NCBI RefSeq assembly: GCF_900184735.1
Contig: NZ_LT855386.1
Location: 124,001 to 188,000 of the forward strand
Reading direction: 5' to 3'
Length of the DNA: 64,000 nucleotides
Source of the DNA: Paucisalibacillus globulus
GTDB lineage: Bacteria; Bacillota; Bacilli; Bacillales; Amphibacillaceae
Shown here: one piece after another, positions 47,784 through 57,496 of the stretch
Layout of the letters: every line of letters starts with the position of its first letter
How positions within the stretch are numbered: position 1 is the stretch's first letter
Made by a program: the position numbers and the translations under genes
Notes under the pieces: model-generated
Database searches by the model: none
What the model saw: the letters and a program-made list of their open reading frames with translations, nothing else
What the model was told of the DNA's origin: nothing

Positions 47784-47824
47784 AACACTTTCACCCCCTT
47801 TCAAAGTTTTATGAGAATAGGATA

Positions 47825-48565
47825 TTACATTACCATACCTCCATCAATATGGATAGTTTGACCTGTAATATAATTTGCATCGTCTGAAGCCAAAAAGCGA
47901 ACAACTTTTGCAACATCTTCTGGCTCTCCTAATTTTGCAAGTGGAATTAAGCTTAACATGCTATCTCGTTGTTCCGTTGTCAATTGATCCGTCATATCGG
48001 TTGAAATAAATCCTGGAGCAATTGCATTAACTAAAATATTACGTGAAGCTAATTCTTTAGCGGTAGTTTTGGTTAACCCAATGACACCCGCTTTAGCAGC
48101 AACATAGTTAGCTTGTCCTGGATTCCCACTAACTCCGACAATCGAAGCAACATTAATAATTCTTCCCGACCGTTGTTTCATCATTTGACGTGTAACGGAT
48201 TTTGTACACATAAATACACCTTTTAGATTCGTATTAATAACTTGGTCAAATTCTGTTTCTTTCATTCTCATCAATAAATTATCACGTGTAATTCCAGCAT
48301 TATTAACTAGAATGTCCACACTTCCAAACGTGTCAACTGTAGCCTTAACCATTTCTTTTACCTGTTGTTCATCGGCAACATCTGCTTGTACTTTAAAAGC
48401 TTTAACGCCTAGTTTCTCAATTTCTTCTACAACAGATTGTGCTTTTGCTTCACTACCAGCATAGTTTACCACAATATTTGCACCGTTTTTAGCTAGTTCT
48501 AAGGCAATTGAACGACCAATGCCTCGAGAGCCACCTGTTACGATTGCGGTTTTACCTGTTAACAT
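47825..48565 (-). CDS. fabG: 3-oxoacyl-[ACP] reductase FabG
   Basis: NADPH-dependent short-chain reductase; 246 residues. The cofactor motif TGGSRGIG (10-17), NNAG, and the catalytic Ser141, Tyr154 and Lys158 (YVAAK) are present, as is the C-terminal [13 protein letters not shown]. Its start overlaps the fabD stop by one base. Confidence 0.98.
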   Translation of the reverse strand: MLTGKTAIVTGGSRGIGRSIALELAKNGANIVVNYAGSEAKAQSVVEEIEKLGVKAFKVQADVADEQQVKEMVKATVDTFGSVDILVNNAGITRDNLLMRMKETEFDQVINTNLKGVFMCTKSVTRQMMKQRSGRIINVASIVGVSGNPGQANYVAAKAGVIGLTKTTAKELASRNILVNAIAPGFISTDMTDQLTTEQRDSMLSLIPLAKLGEPEDVAKVVRFLASDDANYITGQTIHIDGGMVM

Positions 48566-49503
48566 TAGGCTTCACTCCTATACCATGTAATAAATTTATT
48601 CATGGATTCTTGATCTTGTACTGTGAATATCGTTGCATTACGATCTATCTTTTTCACTAACCCACTCAAGACTTTACCATTTCCTACTTCAACAAATGCA
48701 TCCACACCGGCTTCCATCATGTTGCGGATTGATTCTTCAAACCGAACTGGAGAATAAAGCTGTTTTAATAATAGATCCTTTATCTCATCTTTATTAGATA
48801 CTGGACCAGCAGTTACATTAGCATAGACCGGAACCTCTGCATCTTTAATCATGACTTCTTCTAAGGATGTAGCAAAGTCATTATTTGCAGCTTTCATCAA
48901 TCGTGAATGAAAAGGTCCACTAACGTTCAATGGAATAACTCGTTTTGCACCTTTTTCCTTTAAAAGTTTACTAGCTTCTTCTACTCCAGAAATTGATCCA
49001 GAAATCACAATTTGTCCCGGACAATTAATGTTTGCAAGATCCACAATCTCATCTGAAATACTTTCTACGACTTCTTGAATTACTTGCTCAGATAATCCTA
49101 GTACAGCAGCCATTGTACCTTGTCCTTTTGGAAATGCATCTTCCATTAATTTTCCACGGGTCGCTACTAATGGCAATGCATCTTCTATGGAGATAGATTT
49201 CGCAGCAACAAGCGCACTATATTCTCCTAAACTATGTCCAATAACCATAGAGGGTTTAACATCTGCATCCTCTAACAACTGAAAAAGGGCAATACTAGAT
49301 AATAATAATGCGGGTTGTGCATTTTCTGTTTCGGTTAGGGTTTCTCCTGGTCCATCAAACATAAGACCTCTTAGGTCTTTACCAATTACCTCATTAGCCT
49401 TTGTATATAATTCTTGAATACTAGGAAAAGCATCGTGAATGCCCTTTCCCATCCCAACAGATTGAGATCCTTGTCCAGGGAACATAAACGCGATCTTTTT
49501 CAT
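48565..49503 (-). CDS. fabD: Malonyl-CoA:ACP transacylase FabD
   Basis: Loads malonate onto ACP; 312 residues. FPGQGSQ (8-14), the nucleophile Ser91 in [10 protein letters not shown] and the catalytic His in GPFHSRLM are present. The start overlaps the plsX stop by one base; plsX-fabD-fabG is a tightly coupled set. Confidence 0.98.
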   Translation of the reverse strand: MKKIAFMFPGQGSQSVGMGKGIHDAFPSIQELYTKANEVIGKDLRGLMFDGPGETLTETENAQPALLLSSIALFQLLEDADVKPSMVIGHSLGEYSALVAAKSISIEDALPLVATRGKLMEDAFPKGQGTMAAVLGLSEQVIQEVVESISDEIVDLANINCPGQIVISGSISGVEEASKLLKEKGAKRVIPLNVSGPFHSRLMKAANNDFATSLEEVMIKDAEVPVYANVTAGPVSNKDEIKDLLLKQLYSPVRFEESIRNMMEAGVDAFVEVGNGKVLSGLVKKIDRNATIFTVQDQESMNKFITWYRSEA

Positions 49504-50507
49504 TAGCTTTCCTCCCCACCTTGTTTCAGCGTTTCGACTGTTTCTTTTATCGTCTCTATCATCTTTTGGTCGACCATGTTACAAGTTTGCTTAATCGCAC
49601 TATAGATTGCTCGCCTATTAGAGGAACCATGTGCTTTAATTACTGGAGCAGCAAGGCCGAATAACGCAGCGCCACCATATTCAGAGTAATCTAATTTGTC
49701 TTTCAAACCTTTTAGATCACTCTTAACCAATCCAGCTGCAAGCTTCGTTTTTAAGGAAGCCATAAAAGTTTCTTTTAACATTGAAAATAGTGAAGAAGCT
49801 GTACCTTCAATCGTTTTCAAGGCAATATTACCACTAAAGCCATCAGTTACAACTACATCAGCTACACCATTTAGTAGGTCACGTGCTTCAACGTTTCCAA
49901 CAAAATTAATAGGAGCTTTTTTCATTAAATCAAATGCTTTTTTAGTTAATTCATTTCCTTTTCCATCTTCTGTTCCCACATTCAGTAAACCAATTCTTGG
50001 ATTTTTAATAGAACGTACTTTTTCTGCATAAACCGATCCCATAATAGCATATTGCAATAAGTGATTAGGCTTTGCATCAACGTTTGCACCAACATCTAAC
50101 ATTAAAAATCCTTGACCATCTAATGTTGGAAGGGTCGGACTTAATGCTGGACGGTCAATTCCAGGTATTCTTCCTACAACAAACAGTCCTGCACTCATAA
50201 GTGCACCAGTATTGCCAGCTGAAATACATGCATCTGCACGTCCACTTTTAACTTCTTCAGCCATCTTTACCATAGAAGAATTTTTCTTTCTTCTAACAGC
50301 CCTAACTGGTTCATCATTACCACTGATAACTTCATCTGTATGGATAATTTTAATTCGTTCTTGATTCGTCAAAAATTGTTTTATTTTTTCTTCATCACCA
50401 AAGAGTGTTATTTCTAAGTTATTTATTTCCTTAACTGCATCCATTGCACCTAGAACAATTTCTTTAGGTGCGTGGTCACCACCCATAGCATCAATTGCAA
50501 TCTTCAT
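49503..50507 (-). CDS. plsX: Phosphate acyltransferase PlsX
   Basis: Makes acyl-phosphate from acyl-ACP, the first step of phospholipid synthesis; 334 residues. [30 protein letters not shown] and [15 protein letters not shown] are family marks. It begins 3 bp after fapR and is under the same FapR-controlled promoter. Confidence 0.98.
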   Translation of the reverse strand: MKIAIDAMGGDHAPKEIVLGAMDAVKEINNLEITLFGDEEKIKQFLTNQERIKIIHTDEVISGNDEPVRAVRRKKNSSMVKMAEEVKSGRADACISAGNTGALMSAGLFVVGRIPGIDRPALSPTLPTLDGQGFLMLDVGANVDAKPNHLLQYAIMGSVYAEKVRSIKNPRIGLLNVGTEDGKGNELTKKAFDLMKKAPINFVGNVEARDLLNGVADVVVTDGFSGNIALKTIEGTASSLFSMLKETFMASLKTKLAAGLVKSDLKGLKDKLDYSEYGGAALFGLAAPVIKAHGSSNRRAIYSAIKQTCNMVDQKMIETIKETVETLKQGGEES

Positions 50508-50510
50508 TTG

Positions 50511-51083
50511 TTATTCTCCTTTTTTCTCTGTTGAACGGTACATATGAAATTCTCCAGAAAAAACTTTTTCACTCTCTACAAAACTATCAACCTGAACTAT
50601 TGTAAGTCCTTTCTCACTCACACCTTGAACAAAAGCTTTAGCAATTACCCGTTCTCCTTGATGTACTTGTCTCTTAAATTGCAAAACAGAAGTAGCAGTT
50701 AACGCTAATTCGTCATTAATTACCGCAACCGCAAGTGAGTTTGCCTGAGCGAAAAGATGATGACCTCTAGCAATATTATTCCTTGTAAAAACATGCTCCC
50801 TATCGATATCCAATATAGAGATGGCACGTTTGTCCAGTTCTAAATCAATAATCTCACCAATTACGTCCTCTAAAGGCAAGGACTTTACTGTTTCATTCCA
50901 TTGATACTTAGCTACAGTCTTAATCCTCTCCCGCAATTCTGGAATAGATAATTCCATACGGTCTAAACGAATGGTTTGAATACTAACACTAAATTTTTTC
51001 GCTAGCTCTTCATCTGTTATAAAAGGAGTTTCTTCAATTGTTTCCCTAAGTTTCTCTTGTCTCTTTACTTTCGGTATCCTCAT
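50511..51083 (-). CDS. fapR: Fatty acid biosynthesis repressor FapR
   Basis: Repressor of the fatty-acid and phospholipid genes, released by malonyl-CoA; 190 residues from ATG 51083. The N-terminal helix-turn-helix ([34 protein letters not shown]) is joined to a hot-dog-fold effector domain ([27 protein letters not shown]). It heads its own operon; an operator-like site overlaps its promoter region. Confidence 0.98.
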   Translation of the reverse strand: MRIPKVKRQEKLRETIEETPFITDEELAKKFSVSIQTIRLDRMELSIPELRERIKTVAKYQWNETVKSLPLEDVIGEIIDLELDKRAISILDIDREHVFTRNNIARGHHLFAQANSLAVAVINDELALTATSVLQFKRQVHQGERVIAKAFVQGVSEKGLTIVQVDSFVESEKVFSGEFHMYRSTEKKGE

Positions 51084-51127
51084 GAAAGCACCATCCACTT
51101 TATTTATTTTCTATAAATATCCGTTGC

Positions 51128-51146
51128 TACTATGACTTGGTACTAA
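51128..51146 (-). promoter_or_regulatory. FapR operator
   Basis: Minus-strand TTAGTACCAAGTCATAGTA is an imperfect inverted repeat of the TTAGTACC-type FapR site. It begins 5 bp downstream of the -10 box of the fapR promoter, so bound FapR would block transcription start; this implies autoregulation. Confidence 0.8.
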
Positions 51147-51150
51147 TAGT

Positions 51151-51179
51151 AATATATATTACTCATTAAAATATTGCAA
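51151..51179 (-). promoter_or_regulatory. SigA-type promoter of fapR-plsX-fabD-fabG-acpP
   Basis: Minus-strand -35 TTGCAA (51174..51179) and -10 TATATT (51151..51156) are 17 bp apart. It lies directly after the recG stop codon. Confidence 0.78.
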
Positions 51180-51186
51180 GTATGAA

Positions 51187-53220
51187 TTAGTCGAGAATTG
51201 TATCAAACACTCCTTCATTTTCTAATAAAATTCTTAACTGTTTATAATTCGGGTCTTCTTCTAACAAATTAAATTCAATAATTTCTTGTGCATCATCTCT
51301 TGCTGTTTCTAATGCCCGATAATCATGAATCATATCTGCTACTTTAAATTCCGGTAACCCACTTTGCTTTGTACCAAAGAAGTCTCCTGGGCCACGCAAC
51401 TTTAAGTCCTCTTCCGACAGTTTAAATCCATTATTAGTTTCGGTCATAATCCTCATTCTCTCTTTTCCGGTCTCACTCTTAGGATCAGCTATTAAAATAC
51501 AATAACTTTGCTTATCACCACGCCCAACCCTTCCACGTAATTGGTGAAGCTGAGATAATCCGAAACGTTCTGCATCATAGATAACCATTATAGTAGCGTT
51601 AGGAACATTAACACCTACTTCTACTACTGTAGTTGAAACAAGAATGTGAATATTGTTCTCTGCAAATTCTTTCATTACTTCTTCCTTTTCTGTGGAATGA
51701 AGTCTCCCGTGCATTAACCCAATCCGAATCGATGGTGGATAATATGCTTCTAACTGATTGTATAAATCCACTGCATCTTGAATATCAAGTTTCTCCGACT
51801 CTTCAATTAATGGACAAATAATATAGGCTTGCTCTCCTGCTTCCACATGTTTTGCAATAAAGTGCAGTACCCGATCAAAAGTGTTCGCTTTCGTCCAATA
51901 AGTTTCGATTACTTTCCTTCCTGCAGGCATTTCATCAATAACAGAAACATCCATATCACCAAATGCTGTTATAGCTAATGTTCTAGGGATAGGTGTTGCT
52001 GTCATAAATAGGACATCTGGGTGCAATCCTTTACTAGATAATGCTCTTCTTTGGTCCACACCAAATCGATGTTGTTCATCCACGACAACCAAACCTAGAT
52101 CGTCAAAGTGAACATCATCTTGAATTAAAGCATGGGTTCCAACAAGAATATGCACCTGATGATTTTCCACATTTGCCAGTATTTCTTTTCTTTTCTTTCC
52201 TTTAATTGAACCTGTTAGTAATTCAACCTTTGCAAGTGGTCCAAACATTTTGGTTAAGGATTGAAAATGTTGCTCAGCTAAGATTTCTGTTGGCACCATT
52301 AAAGCACCTTGTTTTTTTGCAGTAATAGCAGCATACAAGCTCATCGCAGCAACAGCAGTCTTACCCGAACCAACATCCCCTTGTAACAAACGATTCATTC
52401 GATATGGGGATTTCATATCAGATAATATTTGTTCTAAAGACTTCTTTTGTGCATTTGTCAACTCAAAAGGAAATTGTTCTATAAAGTCACGGAGCTTACC
52501 TGCATCATATTGTTGAGCATTCCCAACACTCGCTTCACGACGCCTTTTTCTAAGTATTTGTATTTTCAACTGGAATAGCAATAATTCTTCATAGGTAAAT
52601 CTTCTCCTGGCATGCTTTAATGCAACCCGATTTTCTGGGAAATGCATCGTTTGCATTGCATCTTTTCGACTAGGAATTTTGTATGCTGTTAACATATCCT
52701 GGGGTAATATTTCTTCAACCTGATTAGCATAATCACGAATAGCCTGTTGTATAGCTTTTTTCAAGCGATAACTCGTGACATCTCCTCTTACGGAATAAAT
52801 CGGTTGAATATCAGTAGATTTTTCTATGGAGCCTTTCTGATAATTGCTAACGGTTATTTGAAGACGATGTGCATCCCATTTTCCTGTCAAGGTAACCACA
52901 TCATCCATATTAATTTGTTTTTTAGCAAAAGCTCTGTTAAACATGACTGCTTTTACAGCAATATTCTCTACCTCAATATTAAACGTTAATCGGGATTTTT
53001 TTCTTCCATAAAAGGAAAGAGAAGGGGTATTTAATACCCTTCCCTCTATCGTAACTTTATCCTCATGAACTAACTCGCTTAGAGGTTGTATCTCGATTAC
53101 ATCATATCTCGAAGGAAAATAGAACAATAAATCTTTGACTGTGACTATATTCAAAGCCATTAATTCTTCCGCAAACTTATCTCCTATTCCCTTAATATCG
53201 ACAACCGAATTATCTAACAT
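51187..53220 (-). CDS. recG: ATP-dependent DNA helicase RecG
   Basis: Branch-migration helicase that rescues stalled forks; 677 residues. The N-terminal wedge/OB domain, Walker A LLQGDVGSGKTAVAAMSL, DEQH box VVVDEQHRFGVDQR, TATPIPRTLAI and the C-terminal HQLRGRVGRGDKQSYC motif are intact. It lies 16 bp after sdaAA; in B. subtilis recG and the sda genes are likewise adjacent. Confidence 0.98.
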   Translation of the reverse strand: MLDNSVVDIKGIGDKFAEELMALNIVTVKDLLFYFPSRYDVIEIQPLSELVHEDKVTIEGRVLNTPSLSFYGRKKSRLTFNIEVENIAVKAVMFNRAFAKKQINMDDVVTLTGKWDAHRLQITVSNYQKGSIEKSTDIQPIYSVRGDVTSYRLKKAIQQAIRDYANQVEEILPQDMLTAYKIPSRKDAMQTMHFPENRVALKHARRRFTYEELLLFQLKIQILRKRRREASVGNAQQYDAGKLRDFIEQFPFELTNAQKKSLEQILSDMKSPYRMNRLLQGDVGSGKTAVAAMSLYAAITAKKQGALMVPTEILAEQHFQSLTKMFGPLAKVELLTGSIKGKKRKEILANVENHQVHILVGTHALIQDDVHFDDLGLVVVDEQHRFGVDQRRALSSKGLHPDVLFMTATPIPRTLAITAFGDMDVSVIDEMPAGRKVIETYWTKANTFDRVLHFIAKHVEAGEQAYIICPLIEESEKLDIQDAVDLYNQLEAYYPPSIRIGLMHGRLHSTEKEEVMKEFAENNIHILVSTTVVEVGVNVPNATIMVIYDAERFGLSQLHQLRGRVGRGDKQSYCILIADPKSETGKERMRIMTETNNGFKLSEEDLKLRGPGDFFGTKQSGLPEFKVADMIHDYRALETARDDAQEIIEFNLLEEDPNYKQLRILLENEGVFDTILD

Positions 53221-53236
53221 ATTTCTTCACTCATTT

Positions 53237-54112
53237 CTAAACTGTCGTACCAAAAATCTTTTCCTTTAACAATCTTCCAGTTGGCGTATCAGCAAGACCA
53301 CCTTCACCTGTCTCACGTAATGAGGATGGCATTTGTTGGCCAATACGATACATTGCACCAATAACTTCATCACAAGGTATACGGCTTGTTACACCTGCCA
53401 ATGCTAAATCTGCAGATACTACTGCTAACGCTGATCCACCTGCATTTCGTTTGACACAAGGTACTTCTACTAAACCTGCAACAGGATCACATACAAGGCC
53501 GAGCATATTTTTCAGTGTCATGGCAAAAGCTTCCGCAGATGCCTGGGGAGTTCCGCCTGCCATCTCTACAATAGCCGCCGAGGCCATTGCTCCTGCCGAA
53601 CCAACTTCAGCTTGACAACCTCCTGCAGCACCTGATATAAACGCATTATTTGCAACAACTAGGCCAAATGCACCAGCAGTGAATAAATACCGAATCATTT
53701 GTTCTCGAGTTGGGTGAAGTTGTTCTTTGACTGCGAACAATGTTCCCGGTACTACACCTGCACTACCAGCGGTTGGTGTTGCACAAATGACCCCCATAGC
53801 TGCATTTACTTCATTCGTACCCATTGCTTTACTAACTGCGTCCAACATCAGGTTACCAGATAAGGGAGTCTTCTCACGCATATAAGTTTGGATCTTTACT
53901 GCATCTCCACCCGTTAAGCCAGTAACAGAGTGTACGCCTTTCAAACTATCTTCAACTGCTTTTTCCATTACTTGAAGATTTCGTTCCATTTCTGCAAAGA
54001 CTTCTTCGCGTGTTTTATTTTTAATGTCCATTTCTTGACGTATCATAACCTCAGAAATTAACAGGTTCTCTTTTTCAGCAATTTCAACTAATTCCGCAAC
54101 AGTACGAAACAT
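53237..54112 (-). CDS. sdaAA: L-serine dehydratase, iron-sulfur alpha subunit
   Basis: Catalytic subunit converting L-serine to pyruvate and ammonia with a 4Fe-4S cluster; 291 residues. Cluster cysteines lie in VICATPTAGSAGVVPG, GAAGGCQAEVGSAGAM and LVCDPVAGLVEVPCVKRN. It follows sdaAB by 14 bp. Confidence 0.97.
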   Translation of the reverse strand: MFRTVAELVEIAEKENLLISEVMIRQEMDIKNKTREEVFAEMERNLQVMEKAVEDSLKGVHSVTGLTGGDAVKIQTYMREKTPLSGNLMLDAVSKAMGTNEVNAAMGVICATPTAGSAGVVPGTLFAVKEQLHPTREQMIRYLFTAGAFGLVVANNAFISGAAGGCQAEVGSAGAMASAAIVEMAGGTPQASAEAFAMTLKNMLGLVCDPVAGLVEVPCVKRNAGGSALAVVSADLALAGVTSRIPCDEVIGAMYRIGQQMPSSLRETGEGGLADTPTGRLLKEKIFGTTV

Positions 54113-54126
54113 GGTTATTCTCCCCT

Positions 54127-54789
54127 CTAGCTAACAATTTTAGCAATTTGAATAATATGGTCAGCCTCTTTTAATTCTAGTAGAATATTATCTTCAACAT
54201 TTTGATCTGTTTCAATTACCATTAAAGCTTCTTTTCCAACATCTTTTCTATTAACTTCCATGTGTCCGATATTAATCTCATGCTTTGCTAATATCTTGGT
54301 AACAGAAGCAATAGCTCCGAAACGATCGTTATGCATGATAAGAATTGCCGGGTGATTACCTGATAACCTTAATTGAAACCCATTTAATTCCGTTATTTCA
54401 ACTTTACCTCCACCAATGGAGATACCGACAATTTCAAGCTTATCATCATCATCCCCAATAATGAGCCGAACTGTATTGGGATGATCCGTTTTAGCACTGT
54501 CTTCAATAAAAACAATTTCGAGACCTTTATCTTTAGCTATATCCAATGCTTTACTCATACGTGTATCTTCAGTTGCAAATCCTAACAGGCCTCCAGCCAA
54601 TGCAAAATCTGTACCATGTCCTTGATATGTTTTAGCAAAAGAACCATATAAATGAATCTTTGCCCATTTTGGTTGTCTTCCAAATAAATTTCGTGCTGCA
54701 AGACCAATTCGTGCTGCTCCTGCAGTATGGGAACTAGAAGGTCCAACCATCACTGGACCAATAATATCGAAAACGGAATTGTATTTCAT
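54127..54789 (-). CDS. sdaAB: L-serine dehydratase, beta subunit
   Basis: Small subunit of the two-part serine dehydratase; 220 residues. The PSSSHTAGAARIG substrate motif (17-29) and a C-terminal ACT domain (AILIMHNDRFGAIASVTKILAKHEINIGHMEVNRK in pieces) are present. It is the first gene of sdaAB-sdaAA-recG, divergent from the permease. Confidence 0.97.
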   Translation of the reverse strand: MKYNSVFDIIGPVMVGPSSSHTAGAARIGLAARNLFGRQPKWAKIHLYGSFAKTYQGHGTDFALAGGLLGFATEDTRMSKALDIAKDKGLEIVFIEDSAKTDHPNTVRLIIGDDDDKLEIVGISIGGGKVEITELNGFQLRLSGNHPAILIMHNDRFGAIASVTKILAKHEINIGHMEVNRKDVGKEALMVIETDQNVEDNILLELKEADHIIQIAKIVS

Positions 54790-54829
54790 TTTGACACCGC
54801 CTTGTCATATACTTAAATTTTGACGCCTA

Positions 54830-54858
54830 TTGTAAATTATAACAAAAACTACTATAAT
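54830..54858 (+). promoter_or_regulatory. SigA-type promoter of the NCS2 permease
   Basis: -35 TTGTAA (54830..54835) and a perfect -10 TATAAT (54853..54858) are 17 bp apart. An about 80-nt leader precedes the ATG. I do not see the conserved core of a purine riboswitch in it. Confidence 0.72.
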
Positions 54859-54946
54859 AATCATTTGTGGATTATAGATTTTTAGATTTATATTGATTAT
54901 GTATATAATCGGGTGGGAGAGGGAAAAGAAAACACAGGAGAAATCT

Positions 54947-56215
54947 ATGCCTTTATTTTCTAAAGACATGAATGTATCATACAAAAATGAAATCATTGCA
55001 GGTATTATAGGATATCTCACAACAGTCTATATCGTTGTAGTCAATGGATCTATTTTAAGTGAAGCTGGTATTACAGTAGAATCTGGTATGATGGCTACTA
55101 TTTTAGCAAGTTTTGTTGGAACTCTTATTATGGGGATTTTCGGTAAATTACCATTAATTTTAATTCCAGGCATGGGAATTAATGCATTATTTGCATATTC
55201 CATTGTACAGGGAAATGGCCTAAGCTTTCAGGAAGGTCTTGCTGTTGTACTAGTAGCTTCTATACTGTTCCTAATTACCGCATTCACTAAACTGGGACTA
55301 CTTCTAAAAGAAGCTATCCCCGATTCTCTAAAACACGCAATTAGTGTAGGTTTAGGATTTTTCTTAATTTTAATCGGATTAGAAAAAAGCGGTTTAATTG
55401 CAAGTGGAGAAAATACAATCATTGCAATAGGAGACTTCAGTTCGCCAGTTATTATAGTGAGCTTAATGACCCTTTTTATTGCGATATTTTTATTTGTGAA
55501 GAATGTTCCGGCTAACTTCCTAATTACGATGCTGATTGGAACGGTACTTGCCTATCTTTTTGGCATTATAGAAAATGGTACCCAAGTAAATAATTTCTCA
55601 AGTGATTTAATTTTCATACCGGCTTTTACAGCAATAGATCAATTGTCGTTTTGGCTAGCAGTATTTCCACTGGCAATGATCCTGATCTTTGAGAACATGG
55701 GATTGTTAAATGGTCAATTAGCAATGTTAGGAAACGAAAAATCCTATAATAATGGCTATAAAACAACCGCAATCTCATCCTTGACATGTGCATTTCTTGG
55801 TACATCACCAACAGTTTCAGCGGCAGAAAATGCAGCGGTTATTGCTTCAAAAGGAAAAACTGGACTTGCTGCTATCATTGCAGGCCTATTGTTCCTTGGG
55901 ACTATATTTGTGATTCCTTGGATTACCATGATTCCAAATGTAGCAATAAGCCCTATCTTAATTATAGTCGGCTTTCTAATGGTACAAAACATCCGGCATA
56001 TTCCATTAGATAATATCTCAGAAGCTATACCTGCATTCTTAATTATCGTGATGATTCCATTTACTTATAGCATTGCTGATGGTATGGCATTTGGGTTTAT
56101 TGCTTATCCAATTGTGAAGCTTGCATTAGGTAAACAGAAAGAATTGTCTGTAGCTATAGTCATTATCTCTTTATTATTCATTTGTGATTTTGCTTTGAAA
56201 ATTGCAGGTGTCTAA
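54947..56215 (+). CDS. NCS2-family purine permease (AzgA/PbuG type)
   Basis: Membrane transporter of about 422 residues with some 12 hydrophobic segments. PGMGINALFAYSIV, GLGFFLILIGLEKSG and GTSPTVSAAENAAVIASKGKTGLAAI match the hypoxanthine/guanine/adenine branch of NCS2. ATG 54947 with AGGAGA 5 bp upstream is used. It is one of the plus-strand genes inserted between sdaAB and yloV relative to B. subtilis. The exact substrate cannot be told. Confidence 0.9.
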   Translation: MPLFSKDMNVSYKNEIIAGIIGYLTTVYIVVVNGSILSEAGITVESGMMATILASFVGTLIMGIFGKLPLILIPGMGINALFAYSIVQGNGLSFQEGLAVVLVASILFLITAFTKLGLLLKEAIPDSLKHAISVGLGFFLILIGLEKSGLIASGENTIIAIGDFSSPVIIVSLMTLFIAIFLFVKNVPANFLITMLIGTVLAYLFGIIENGTQVNNFSSDLIFIPAFTAIDQLSFWLAVFPLAMILIFENMGLLNGQLAMLGNEKSYNNGYKTTAISSLTCAFLGTSPTVSAAENAAVIASKGKTGLAAIIAGLLFLGTIFVIPWITMIPNVAISPILIIVGFLMVQNIRHIPLDNISEAIPAFLIIVMIPFTYSIADGMAFGFIAYPIVKLALGKQKELSVAIVIISLLFICDFALKIAGV

Positions 56216-56222
56216 TAGAACT

Positions 56223-56257
56223 AAAAGATTCGCCTTCTGTGAGGCGAATCTTTTTTT
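56223..56257 (+). terminator. Intrinsic terminator of the NCS2 permease gene
   Basis: An 11-bp stem AAAGATTCGCC/GGCGAATCTTT with an 8-base loop is followed by a run of seven T. It begins 7 bp after the stop codon. Confidence 0.92.
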
Positions 56258-56294
56258 AGTAGTACTAATTAGTACGTACAGTTTGTTACTATTT

Positions 56295-56809
56295 ATAAGA
56301 AACTGTGCGGCTAATAGTTGTGGTTGGGAGCAACATACCCGCTACAGAAATACACTCCGCTTTCCGCTGGCGGCTGGTGAGCCTCCTCAGAGCTAAAGCT
56401 CTTGCGGGGTCTCACCGATGCCTATCATCCCGCAGGACAATGGTTTTCGGTGGGGCGAGTAATCGCAGTCCCAAGGAACGCTACGAAAGCGATACATCGC
56501 ACGCAGAAAAAGTGATTTTATTTTTCAAGGAGTCTCCGTGTATTTCCTTCGCTAGTTTGAGTGAAAAAAGATTAACAATTAAAACCAACACAATCATTAT
56601 TTGCTATCTTAAAGTAGGAAACCTAAACCAGCGCAGGCAGAATACGTAGACTCCTGCGGGAATAGCACGTGTCCGAAGACCCCGCAGAGGTGGTTTTTCC
56701 TCGAGGAGGCTGAGGCCGGGCCCGCGGAAAGCGGAGTATTCTGCCGGAGCGGTAACATACCACTTTCATCTATAATAGAAATGACAATCGTTACCGCACA
56801 GTTTCTAAC
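56295..56809. repeat. Long palindromic intergenic repeat, copy R3 (reverse orientation to R2)
   Basis: A 515-bp element. The left end AAGAAACTGTGCGG and right end CCGCACAGTTTCT are inverted copies of each other and match the ends of R2. Arm B (about 56347..56549) and arm A (about 56634..56745) appear in the order expected for the reverse complement of R2. Arm B is interrupted by about 94 bp flanked by AGGA (56434..56437 and 56528..56531). The linker also aligns with R2. Confidence 0.92.
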
Positions 56810-56848
56810 ACACTATTTGTAGATTAAACTAATCGGTATATCAACAAT

Positions 56849-57496
56849 TTATTCTTGGGAATTTTCCTCTTCCCATACCTGATTTAAAACTTGAGAAAAT
56901 ACTTCTACCGGTTGCGCACCAGATACAGCATATTTGTTCACAAACACAAAGAACGGAACACCTTGTACACCGACAGTTCGTGCTTCTGATATATCTTGTG
57001 TTACTTTATCGCTATAGGCTTCAGATTGTAAGATACTTTTTACTTCCACACCATCAAGTCCAACTTCTTCTGCCAAATTAACAATCGTATCTGAATCGCT
57101 TAGTATTTCACCTTCTGTAAAATGGGCCAAGTAGAAGCGATTAAAGAATTCATTTCCTAAGCCTTTTTCTTTTGCATATTGAAAAACGCGGTGTGAGTCA
57201 TTTGTACTAGCAAGCTTGGCTGTATTGTAATTAATATCTAAGCCAGAATCTTTCGCCATATCGACAACTTGATTTAGCATTGTATTAGCCTGTTCCAATG
57301 GTATTCCTTTCATTTCTGAGAAGGTTTGTGCATAGCCCTGATTAGGAACATATTTTGCATCTGGCATTAGTAAGAAGCTCTTATATTCCACTTCTACTTC
57401 ACTTCTGTGTTCAAAGTTTTCTAATGCTTTTTTCAGATGAGATTCCCCTATAAAGCAGAATGGACATACAAAATCTGACCATATCGTTATTTTCAT
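56849..57496 (-). CDS. DsbA-family oxidoreductase (FrnE/YwbO-like)
   Basis: Thioredoxin-fold protein of 215 residues with CPFC at 11-14 (WSDFVCPFCFIGE) and the cis-Pro loop GVQGVPFFVFVNKYAVSGAQ. No signal peptide is seen, so it is probably cytoplasmic. It resembles the FrnE-type DsbA branch (B. subtilis YwbO). Its ATG overlaps the stop of the 61-residue gene upstream, so the two are coupled. Its substrate is unknown. Confidence 0.92.
   Translation of the reverse strand: MKITIWSDFVCPFCFIGESHLKKALENFEHRSEVEVEYKSFLLMPDAKYVPNQGYAQTFSEMKGIPLEQANTMLNQVVDMAKDSGLDINYNTAKLASTNDSHRVFQYAKEKGLGNEFFNRFYLAHFTEGEILSDSDTIVNLAEEVGLDGVEVKSILQSEAYSDKVTQDISEARTVGVQGVPFFVFVNKYAVSGAQPVEVFSQVLNQVWEEENSQE

Larger units (their letters stand above)
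56216..56848. other. 633-bp convergent gap filled by a long repeat
   Basis: It lies between the 3' ends of the permease and the DsbA-type gene. It holds the permease terminator and the long repeat (56295..56809). No gene is seen; open frames across the repeat read through its palindromic arms and are not supported. Confidence 0.8.

Noticed and set aside
47590-47814. Serine-rich 74-codon plus-strand frame over acpP
   Set aside because: Antisense of the acidic acpP coding region; Ser/Ile runs are the mirror of Asp/Glu codons.
54859-54946. Purine riboswitch in the permease leader
   Set aside because: The conserved purine aptamer core sequences are not seen, and the leader is short.
54805-55020. 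71-codon minus-strand open frame between sdaAB and the permease
   Set aside because: It overlaps the permease start and promoter and has no ribosome binding site or family resemblance.
56202-56396. 64-codon open frame overlapping the end of the permease gene
   Set aside because: It reads through the permease terminator and into the repeat, with no start signal.
56305-56649. 114-codon open frame (plus strand) with LLRAKALAGSHRCLSSRR
   Set aside because: It runs across arm B, the insertion and the linker of the long repeat. It has no ribosome binding site, and its frame exists because the GC-rich palindrome lacks stop codons.
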